Part shown: one piece after another, positions 8,613-14,222 of the stretch | Layout of the letters: each line of letters opens with the position of its first letter | Numbering within the stretch: the first letter of the stretch is position 1 | Assembly: GCA_050743265.1 (NCBI GenBank) | Contig: JBOGEN010000153.1 | Span: forward strand, 1-16,144 | Direction of reading: 5' to 3' | DNA from: JBOGEN01 sp050743265 | GTDB taxonomy: Bacteria > Actinomycetota > Actinomycetes > JBOGEN01 | Length of the DNA: 16,144 nt | Notes under the pieces: model-generated | Told to the model about the DNA's origin: nothing | What the model saw: the letters and a program-made list of their open reading frames with translations, nothing else | The model's database searches: none | Program-made: the position numbers and the translations under genes

Positions 8613-9211
8613 GCGCGACCACGGGGGACCGGCGGGGCCCGGGTCGGCGCCCCGGCCACGAGGACACCCGCGGGACGATCCTCGAGGCGGCCCGGCGCAG
8701 CTTCGCGGAACACGGCTACGACGGCTCCACGGTGCGGGGCATCGCGCGGGACGCCGACGTCGACCCGGCGCTCGTCCACCACTACTTCGGCGGCAAGGAG
8801 CAGGTCTTCGTCGCGGCGATGGCGCTGCCGTTCGAGCCGTCCGTCGTCGTGCCGCAGATCCTCGGGGACGGCCCGGACGGGGTGGGGGAGCGGTTCGTCC
8901 GGTTCTTCCTCGGCGTGTGGGGCGACCCGGAGTCGCGCGACCCGTTCCTCGGGCTGCTGCGGTCCGCGACCACGAACGAGGAGGCGGCCACGATGATGCG
9001 CGAGTTCGTGTCCCGCGCGCTGCTGGGCCGCGTCGCCGACGCGCTCGACCTGCCGGACGCCGCGCTGCGTGTCGAGGCGTCCGCGTCCCATCTCATCGGC
9101 CTGGCTCTCCTGAGATACGTGATCAAGGTCGAGCCGCTGGCCTCCGCCTCCGAGGAGGAGGTCGTCGCCCTGGTGGCGCCCACCATCCAGCGCTACATGA
9201 CCGGCGGCTGA
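8609..9211 (+). CDS. TetR-family transcriptional regulator
   Basis: This is a 200-residue repressor-type protein. The N-terminal helix-turn-helix domain (about residues 23-70) has the family pattern TRGTILEAARRSFAEHGYDG, then STVRGIARDADVDPALVHHY and FGGKEQVFVAAM. The ligand-binding C-terminal half resembles the common actinobacterial TetR_C type found in regulators of exporters. The start is GTG, overlapping the isomerase stop by 4 nt. The next downstream target candidate is the ABC exporter, whose start region carries an A/T-rich palindrome. No copy of that palindrome was found near this gene itself, so autoregulation is not evident. The effector is unknown. Confidence 0.92.
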   Translation: MSATTGDRRGPGRRPGHEDTRGTILEAARRSFAEHGYDGSTVRGIARDADVDPALVHHYFGGKEQVFVAAMALPFEPSVVVPQILGDGPDGVGERFVRFFLGVWGDPESRDPFLGLLRSATTNEEAATMMREFVSRALLGRVADALDLPDAALRVEASASHLIGLALLRYVIKVEPLASASEEEVVALVAPTIQRYMTGG

Positions 9212-9233
9212 CCCCCGACGGCCTCTCGCGTAC

Positions 9234-9259
9234 CCGCCGGAACCCGTCCCGGCCGGCGG
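9234..9259 (+). terminator. Possible hairpin terminator after the TetR gene
   Basis: CCGCCGG (9234-9240) and CCGGCGG (9253-9259) form a 7-bp GC stem with a 12-nt loop, and no T-tract follows. Confidence is low because such stems are frequent in this GC-rich DNA. Confidence 0.3.
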
Positions 9260-9269
9260 CGACGCGGAG

Positions 9270-9275
9270 TAGCGT
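9270..9275 (+). promoter_or_regulatory. Possible -10 element for the caspase-like gene
   Basis: TAGCGT (TANNNT type) would start a transcript near 9282 with a leader of about 70 nt. That leader would contain the whole structure at 9291-9347. No clear -35 is seen. Confidence 0.35.
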
Positions 9276-9290
9276 TCCCGGCTGGGGCGG

Positions 9291-9347
9291 GCCTCCTCCT
9301 TCGTACTCCACCCCCTGGGGTTGCGAAGGCGACCCGGACGAGGAGGC
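9291..9347 (+). promoter_or_regulatory. Leader structure able to sequester the Shine-Dalgarno site
   Basis: GCCTCCTC (9291-9298) is a perfect 8-nt complement of GAGGAGGC (9340-9347), which contains the AGGAGG ribosome binding site of the caspase gene. Between them, CTTCG (9299-9303) pairs with CGAAG (9324-9328), and the closing loop holds CCCC and GGGG runs. The nested fold would hide the ribosome binding site and could be a translational switch. This is read by eye, with no folding energy calculated. Confidence 0.45.
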
Positions 9348-9353
9348 TGCCAG

Positions 9354-10151
9354 ATGGCACAGCACGCCAAGAAGGCGATCTGCATCGGGATCAACGACTA
9401 CCCGGGTACGGGGTCCGACCTCGCCGGGTGTGTCAACGACGCTCAGGACTGGGCCGAGACGCTCGACGGGCGCGGCTTCGAGGTCACGACGATCCTGGAC
9501 GGCGAGGCGACGCGCGACACCATGCTCAAGGTGATGCACGACCTGGTGTCCAGCGCCTCGCCGGGTGACCGCATCGTTCTCACGTACTCCGGTCACGGGA
9601 CCTGGGTCCCGGACGACAGCGGGGACGAGAAGGACCACCGCGACGAGGCACTGTGCCCGCACGACCTGCAGGCCGCGGGGCCGATCCTCGACGACGACCT
9701 GTACGAGATGTTCATGGACCGCGAGCGTGGCGTCCGGGTCGTGCTGGTCTCCGACTCCTGCCACTCCGGCACGCTCGCCCGTCTCGCCCCGCCGATCGGG
9801 GACGGCGTCGGGACGGTGAGGTTCCTGCCGCCGGAGACGTTCCTCGGCGGTGCCGCGCTGGCGCGGGCGGAGCGGGCCGCACGGGCACCGATCCGGGGGA
9901 CGGCGCGACACTCAGCCCTGATCGTGGCCGGCTGCCAGGACACCGAGTACAGCTACGACGCGCAGTTCGACGGACGGCCGAACGGTGCGTTCACATACGT
10001 GGCGTGCCAGACGCTGAAGAAGCTCAAGCCCAAGGCCACGTACGCGGACTGGATGCGGGCGATCCGCACGATGCTGCCCAGCGCGGCGTACCCGCAGACG
10101 CCGCGGCTGGACGCGGCCCGCTTCCAGCGCGCCTGGCCGGTGCTCGACTAG
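9354..10151 (+). CDS. Caspase-family cysteine protease (orthocaspase, peptidase C14)
   Basis: This is a 265-residue stand-alone caspase-fold (metacaspase-like) domain. The His-Cys dyad is intact: TYSGHG with H81 and VSDSCHSG with C136. KAICIGINDYPG at the N-terminus and the GCVNDAQDW block are typical. DRIVLTYSGHGTWVPD and the acidic DEALCPHD segment fit the arginine/lysine-specific metacaspase pocket rather than the aspartate-specific animal caspase pocket. No signal peptide, membrane segment or added repeat domain is seen, so it is probably cytosolic. The ATG is fixed by AGGAGG 7 nt upstream. It lies between a TetR gene and an ABC exporter on the same strand and is followed by its own hairpin. 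The substrate is unknown. Bacterial homologues are linked variously to stress responses, immunity or cell death. Confidence 0.9.
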   Translation: MAQHAKKAICIGINDYPGTGSDLAGCVNDAQDWAETLDGRGFEVTTILDGEATRDTMLKVMHDLVSSASPGDRIVLTYSGHGTWVPDDSGDEKDHRDEALCPHDLQAAGPILDDDLYEMFMDRERGVRVVLVSDSCHSGTLARLAPPIGDGVGTVRFLPPETFLGGAALARAERAARAPIRGTARHSALIVAGCQDTEYSYDAQFDGRPNGAFTYVACQTLKKLKPKATYADWMRAIRTMLPSAAYPQTPRLDAARFQRAWPVLD

Positions 10152-10154
10152 CTG

Positions 10155-10173
10155 CCCTCGTCATGGACGAGGG
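10155..10173 (+). terminator. Hairpin terminator after the caspase-like gene
   Basis: CCCTCGTC and GACGAGGG form a perfect 8-bp stem with a 3-nt loop, starting 3 nt after the stop. Only TT follows. It separates the caspase gene from the exporter promoter, whose -35 directly abuts it. Confidence 0.55.
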
Positions 10174-10203
10174 TTGACGGGTGACCCCTGCCGGGATCAC
10201 TAT
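10174..10203 (+). promoter_or_regulatory. Promoter of the ABC exporter operon
   Basis: TTGACG (10174-10179) is a 5-of-6 match to the -35 consensus. An 18-bp spacer leads to CACTAT (10198-10203), a fair -10. The ATG at 10211 follows after 7 nt, so the mRNA would be leaderless. The -10 overlaps the left edge of the palindrome. Confidence 0.5.
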
Positions 10204-10220
10204 TCATCGCATGATGAATA
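10201..10220. promoter_or_regulatory. A/T-rich perfect palindrome, likely repressor operator
   Basis: TATTCATC and GATGAATA are perfect inverted 8-bp arms around GCAT. The element overlaps the -10, the likely transcription start and the first codons of the exporter ATPase. Its size and symmetry suit a TetR-type dimer. Such an AT-rich perfect repeat is very unlikely by chance in this DNA. The upstream TetR gene is the natural candidate ligand, which is inference. Confidence 0.65.
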
Positions 10221-10978
10221 ACGGCCCTGGCGGGGGCTCCCCGCCCGCGAACCGCACTGACTCCCCGGCGGTCCGCGTGGAGGGCCTGCGGGTCCGCCGC
10301 GGTGGTCGCCGGGTTCTGCAGGACATCTCGGTCACCGTCCACCGGGGCAGCGTGACGGGCCTGCTCGGCCCGTCCGGCTGCGGCAAGACCACGCTGATGC
10401 GCGCGGTCGTCGGGGTCCAGGTCATCGAGGCGGGGCGGGTGGAGGTGCTCGGCCTGGAGGCGGGCTCGAAGCCGCTGCGACGCCGAATCGGCTACGTCAC
10501 CCAGGCCCCCTCGGTGTACGAGGACCTCTCCGTCCGGGAGAACCTGCGCTACTTCGCGTCCGTGCTGTCCGCGCCCCCGTCCGACGTCGACAGGGTCGTC
10601 GGCGAGGTCGGGCTCGCCGACCACGAGGACGCGCTGGCCGGGCAGCTCTCCGGCGGGCAGCTCGCCCGCGCCTCGCTCGCCGTCGCCCTGCTCGGGACGC
10701 CCGAGGTGCTCGTCCTGGACGAGCCGACCGTCGGCCTCGACCCGTTGCTGCGCCGGACGCTGTGGGACCTCTTCCACACGCTGGCCGGACGCGGCGTGAC
10801 GCTGCTCGTGTCCAGCCACGTGATGGACGAGGCCGCACGCTGCGACCGGCTCATGCTCATGCGCGAGGGAGGCGTGCTGGCCGACGACAGCCCGGCCGCC
10901 CTTCTCGCGGCCACCGGAGCCGGTGACGTCGAGACCGCGTTCCTCTCCCTCGTCGACGCCGCGGAGGTGCCGGCATGA
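10211..10978 (+). CDS. ABC-2 type exporter, ATP-binding protein (DrrA-like)
   Basis: This is a 255-residue cytoplasmic nucleotide-binding subunit. Walker A is GPSGCGKT (53-60), the Q-loop is VTQAPSVYEDLSV, the signature is LSGGQ (146-150), Walker B is VLVLDEPTVGLDP with D170-E171, and the H-loop is VSSHVMDEA. The pattern belongs to drug, antibiotic or lipid exporters of the DrrA/CcmA group. The start is uncertain: ATG at 10211 (or the adjacent ATG at 10214) fits a leaderless mRNA under the palindrome, whereas GTG at 10181 would add 10 residues and would place the palindrome inside coding sequence. The stop overlaps the permease ATG by 4 nt, so the two are translationally coupled. Confidence 0.93.
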   Translation: MMNNGPGGGSPPANRTDSPAVRVEGLRVRRGGRRVLQDISVTVHRGSVTGLLGPSGCGKTTLMRAVVGVQVIEAGRVEVLGLEAGSKPLRRRIGYVTQAPSVYEDLSVRENLRYFASVLSAPPSDVDRVVGEVGLADHEDALAGQLSGGQLARASLAVALLGTPEVLVLDEPTVGLDPLLRRTLWDLFHTLAGRGVTLLVSSHVMDEAARCDRLMLMREGGVLADDSPAALLAATGAGDVETAFLSLVDAAEVPA

Positions 10979-11712
10979 ACCCGGCCATCACGCTCGCCAC
11001 TGCCCGCCGGGTGCTGGCGCAGCTGCGCCACGACCACCGCACGATGGCGCTGCTGGTCCTCGTCCCCTCTGTGCTGCTCGGCCTGCTCGCCTGGGTGTTC
11101 GACGCCTCGCCCGGGGTCTTCGACCAGGTCGGGCCGGCGATGCTCGCGGTGTTCCCGTTCGTCGTGATGTTCCTCGTCACGTCGGTCGCCACGCTGCGTG
11201 AGCGCACCACGGGCACCCTCGAGCGCCTGCTGGCCATGCCGATGGCCAAGCTCGACCTGCTCGTCGGTTACGCCCTCGCCTTCGGCCTTGTCGCGTTCGT
11301 CCAGGCGGGGGTGGCGACCTCGCTCGCGGTCACCGTGTACGGCATGGACGTGGCCGGGCCGACCTGGCTGCTGCTGCTCGTCGCCGTCGTCGACGCGCTG
11401 CTCGGCATTGCGCTCGGGCTGCTGGTGAGCGCGTTCGCCAGGACCGAGTTCCAGGCGGTCCAGTTCATGCCGGCGATCGTGCTGCCGCAGTTCCTGCTGT
11501 GCGGGCTGCTCGTGCCCCGCTCGGAGATGCCCGAGGCGCTCGAGGCCGTCTCGGACGTGCTGCCGCTCTCGTACGCGGTGGACGCGATGACCCAGATCAC
11601 GGCCTCGACCGAGGTGAGCAGCGACACCGTGGTGAACATGGGCATCGTGGGCGCGGCGGCGCTGGCGTCCCTCGCGCTCGGGGCGGCCACGCTGCGCCGC
11701 CGTACGCCCTGA
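10975..11712 (+). CDS. ABC-2 type exporter, permease (DrrB-like)
   Basis: The 245-residue integral membrane subunit has about six hydrophobic helices: around MALLVLVPSVLLGLLAWVF, MLAVFPFVVMFLVTSVA, LVGYALAFGLVAFVQAG, WLLLLVAVVDALLGIALGLL, QFMPAIVLPQFLLCGLLVP and the final VGAAALASLALGAATL. The cytoplasmic stretch RERTTGTLERLLAMPM between helices 2 and 3 is the typical ABC-2 coupling segment. The positively charged N- and C-termini suggest both face the cytoplasm. It pairs with the preceding ATPase through an ATGA overlap. Substrate cannot be inferred. A hairpin follows before the proline genes. Confidence 0.93.
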   Translation: MNPAITLATARRVLAQLRHDHRTMALLVLVPSVLLGLLAWVFDASPGVFDQVGPAMLAVFPFVVMFLVTSVATLRERTTGTLERLLAMPMAKLDLLVGYALAFGLVAFVQAGVATSLAVTVYGMDVAGPTWLLLLVAVVDALLGIALGLLVSAFARTEFQAVQFMPAIVLPQFLLCGLLVPRSEMPEALEAVSDVLPLSYAVDAMTQITASTEVSSDTVVNMGIVGAAALASLALGAATLRRRTP

Positions 11713-11726
11713 GGCCCGCGTACCGT

Positions 11727-11758
11727 GGGCTCAGCGGACGACGGCGTCCGCGGAGCCC
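11727..11758 (+). terminator. Long hairpin between the exporter and proline dehydrogenase
   Basis: GGGCTC (11727-11732) pairs with GAGCCC (11753-11758), and CGGACG (11735-11740) pairs with CGTCCG (11745-11750). An extra G-C pair and one A/G mismatch lie between the two stems, and the loop is ACGG. The 13-bp stem starts 15 nt after the permease stop and ends 9 nt before the next Shine-Dalgarno sequence. No T-tract is present. It is most likely a terminator for the exporter, alternatively a leader hairpin of the proline gene. Confidence 0.55.
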
Positions 11759-11767
11759 GGGGCTGCG

Positions 11768-11773
11768 AGGAGG
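11768..11773 (+). promoter_or_regulatory. Ribosome binding site of proline dehydrogenase
   Basis: AGGAGG lies 5 nt before GTG 11779 and fixes that start over in-frame upstream candidates. Confidence 0.7.
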
Positions 11774-11778
11774 ACCAC

Positions 11779-12705
11779 GTGCGGCGCGTCCTGCTGTCGA
11801 CCGCGAGGAGTGAGCGGGTCAAGGACCTCATCACCACGCTGCCTCTCTCCCGGTCCGTGGTGGCCCGGTTCGTCGCGGGCGAGACCACGGACGACGCGGT
11901 CCGCGTCACCGAGACCCTCGAGGCCGACGGGCTGCTCGTCACGCTCGACCACCTGGGCGAGGACACTCTCGACCTCGGCCAGGCCGACGTCACGACGACG
12001 GAGTACCTCACGCTGCTCGCCCGGTTGGCCGACGCCGGGCTCGCCGAGGGCGCCGAGGTGTCGGTCAAGCTGTCGGCCGTCGGGCAGGCGCTCGGGCCGG
12101 ACGGGGAGCGCGTCGCCACCGAGAACGCGGCCCGGATCTGCGCGGCCGCACGTACGGCCGGGACGACGGTGACCCTCGACATGGAGGACCACACCACGAC
12201 CGACTCGACCCTCTCCGTGCTCGGCGGCCTCCGCCGCGAGTACCCCGAGACGGGGGCCGTGCTGCAGGCGTACCTGCGCCGGACCGAGGGCGACTGCCGC
12301 GACCTGGCCGGGCCGGGCTCCCGCGTGCGCCTGTGCAAGGGCGCGTACAAGGAGCCGGACTCGGTCGCGTACCAGAGGGCGGTCGAGGTCGACAGGTCGT
12401 ACGTGCGGTGCCTGACCGTGCTCATGGCCGGCGAGGGCTACCCGATGGTGGCGAGCCACGACCCCACGCTGGTCGAGATCGCGCGCGTGCTCGCCACCCG
12501 CAACGGCCGGCCCCAGGGGTCGTACGAGTACCAGATGCTCTACGGCGTGCGGCCGGACGAGCAGCGGAGGCTCGCGGCGTCCGGTGAACGGATGCGCGTG
12601 TACCTCCCCTACGGTGCCGACTGGTACGGCTACCTCATGCGGCGGCTGGCGGAGCGCCCGGCCAACGTCGGGTTCTTCGCCCGTTCGCTGCTGACGAAGG
12701 GATGA
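11779..12705 (+). CDS. Proline dehydrogenase (monofunctional, FAD-dependent)
   Basis: The 308-residue beta/alpha-barrel flavoenzyme oxidises proline to pyrroline-5-carboxylate and passes electrons to the quinone pool, probably at the inner face of the membrane. Family residues are in place: K97 in VSVKLSA, D134 in TLDMED, RLCKGAYKEP, Y275 in RVYLPYG, and the substrate-binding R288-R289 with E292 in MRRLAERPAN. The length of about 307 is typical of the single-function enzyme of Gram-positives, unlike the large bifunctional PutA. The GTG start has AGGAGG at 5 nt. The usual partner, P5C dehydrogenase, is not present. Instead proC follows after 7 nt. It corresponds to pruB/putB of other actinobacteria. 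Confidence 0.94.
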   Translation: MRRVLLSTARSERVKDLITTLPLSRSVVARFVAGETTDDAVRVTETLEADGLLVTLDHLGEDTLDLGQADVTTTEYLTLLARLADAGLAEGAEVSVKLSAVGQALGPDGERVATENAARICAAARTAGTTVTLDMEDHTTTDSTLSVLGGLRREYPETGAVLQAYLRRTEGDCRDLAGPGSRVRLCKGAYKEPDSVAYQRAVEVDRSYVRCLTVLMAGEGYPMVASHDPTLVEIARVLATRNGRPQGSYEYQMLYGVRPDEQRRLAASGERMRVYLPYGADWYGYLMRRLAERPANVGFFARSLLTKG

Positions 12706-12712
12706 GCACCCG

Positions 12713-13534
12713 ATGACGCCTGCGTACGGCTCCCGCGTCGCCATCGTGGGCGCGGGCAAGATGGGCGAGACGCTGCTCTCGGGAATGCTGCGCGCCGGCA
12801 AGCCGGTCTCCGAACTCATGGCGACGACCCGACGGGCCGACCGCGCCGAGCAGCTGCGCGAGCGGTACGGCGTCGAGGTGGTCAGCAACGTCGAGGCGGC
12901 CAAGGCGGCGGACATCCTCCTGCTCGCCGTGAAGCCGCAGGACATGACCACGCTGCTGGACGAGATGGCGCCGCACGTCCCGGCCGACAGGCTCGTCGTC
13001 ACGATGGCGGCCGGCGTGATGACGTCGACGATCGAGGCGCGGCTCGCCGAGGGCACGCCGGTGGTCCGGGTCATGACGAACACCCCGGCCCTGGTGGACG
13101 AGGCCATGAGCGCGATCTCCGGGGGTGCGCACGCGACCGCCGACCAGATCGCCCGCACGGAGGAGCTGTTCCGCCCGGTGGGCAAGACGATCCGGCTGCC
13201 CGAGTCCCAGCAGGACGCGGTGACCGCGCTCTCCGGCTCGGGACCGGCGTACTTCTACCTGCTCGTCGAGGCCATGACCGACGCGGGCATCCTGCTCGGC
13301 ATCCCGCGTGCGGTCGCGCACGACCTCATCGTCCAGTCGGCGATCGGCGCGGCCGTGATGCTGCGCGACTCCGGCGACCACCCGGTCAAGCTGCGCGAGG
13401 CGGTCACCTCGCCGGCGGGCACCACCATCAACGCGATCCGCGAGCTCGAGAACCACAAGCTGCGCGCGGCGGTGCTCGACGCGGTGGAGGCCGCCCGCGA
13501 CCGGGGGCGGGAGCTGGCCCGAGGGCAGCAGTAG
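12713..13534 (+). CDS. proC: ProC, pyrroline-5-carboxylate reductase
   Basis: The 273-residue NAD(P)H-dependent enzyme reduces P5C to proline, the last step of proline synthesis. The N-terminal Rossmann fold has GAGKMG (13-18). The C-terminal dimerisation and substrate domain has the signature ALSGSGPAYFYLLVEAMTDA, then HPVKLREAVTSPAGTTINAI near the end. Length is normal. The ATG lies 7 nt after the proline dehydrogenase stop, with GAAGGG about 11 nt upstream overlapping that gene's end, so the two are co-transcribed. It converges on ktrA across only 25 bp, with no clear terminator between. Confidence 0.97.
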   Translation: MTPAYGSRVAIVGAGKMGETLLSGMLRAGKPVSELMATTRRADRAEQLRERYGVEVVSNVEAAKAADILLLAVKPQDMTTLLDEMAPHVPADRLVVTMAAGVMTSTIEARLAEGTPVVRVMTNTPALVDEAMSAISGGAHATADQIARTEELFRPVGKTIRLPESQQDAVTALSGSGPAYFYLLVEAMTDAGILLGIPRAVAHDLIVQSAIGAAVMLRDSGDHPVKLREAVTSPAGTTINAIRELENHKLRAAVLDAVEAARDRGRELARGQQ

Positions 13535-13559
13535 GGGGCGCCAGGCCCGCTCGAGCCGG

Positions 13560-14222
13560 TCAGACCACCGCGGCGAAGCGCTCTACGGCCTCCGTCCGTC
13601 CGGACACGATGAGCAGGTCACCCTGGTGGACCTCCGTCTCCGGTCGGGCGTTGGCGAAGTCCGTGCCCGGACGCTTGACCCCGACCACGGTGACGCCGTA
13701 CCTGCTGTGCAGGGTCGCGTCGGCGAGCGTCTTGTCGAAGGCCTCACGGGGGGCACGGGTCTTGCCGATCGCGTACCCGTCGTCGAACTCGATGAAGTCG
13801 ATCAGCTTGCCCGTGAGGAGGTGGGCGACCCGCTCGCCCATCACCTGCTCGGGGTAGATGACGTGGTTGGCACCGATCCGGGTGAGGATCTTGCCGTGCG
13901 GCGCTGAGTCGGCCTTGGCCCAGACCTCCCGGATCCCGATGTCCTTGAGCACCGTCGTCGTGAGCACGCTCGCCTCGATCGCGCTGCCGATCCCGACGAC
14001 TGCGCGGTCCACGTCCGCAGCACCGATCTGGCGCATCGCCGCCTCGTGGGTCGCGTCGGCCTGGACGACGTGGGTGAGGACGCCGGACCACTCCTGGACC
14101 AGGGCCGAGTCCGTGTCGACGGCCAGCACCTCGTGTCCGAGGTGGTCGAGCGCCTGGGCGACGGCGCCGCCGAACCGGCCGAGCCCGACGACGAGGACGG
14201 CGTCGGTGAGGTTCCTAGCCAA
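13560..14222 (-). CDS. ktrA: KtrA/TrkA-type RCK regulator of potassium uptake
   Basis: This 220-residue cytosolic protein forms a ring that gates the partner K+ channel. RCK_N has the nucleotide-binding GLGRFG (13-18) and the acidic end of strand 2 (EVLAVDTD). RCK_C fills roughly residues 140-220 and ends QGDLLIVSGRTEAVERF. A single RCK unit is the KtrA layout, unlike the double E. coli TrkA. The start is TTG and lies inside the end of ktrB (8-nt overlap). GGAGGAG lies about 10 nt upstream, and no ATG or GTG is near. RCK_C domains of Firmicute KtrA bind c-di-AMP. Whether this one does is unknown, but disA is about 9 kb away. Confidence 0.93.
   Translation of the reverse strand: MARNLTDAVLVVGLGRFGGAVAQALDHLGHEVLAVDTDSALVQEWSGVLTHVVQADATHEAAMRQIGAADVDRAVVGIGSAIEASVLTTTVLKDIGIREVWAKADSAPHGKILTRIGANHVIYPEQVMGERVAHLLTGKLIDFIEFDDGYAIGKTRAPREAFDKTLADATLHSRYGVTVVGVKRPGTDFANARPETEVHQGDLLIVSGRTEAVERFAAVV

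Noticed and set aside
13535..13559. Terminator between convergent proC and ktrA
   Set aside because: The 25-bp gap shows no convincing stem; only short GC-rich partial repeats.
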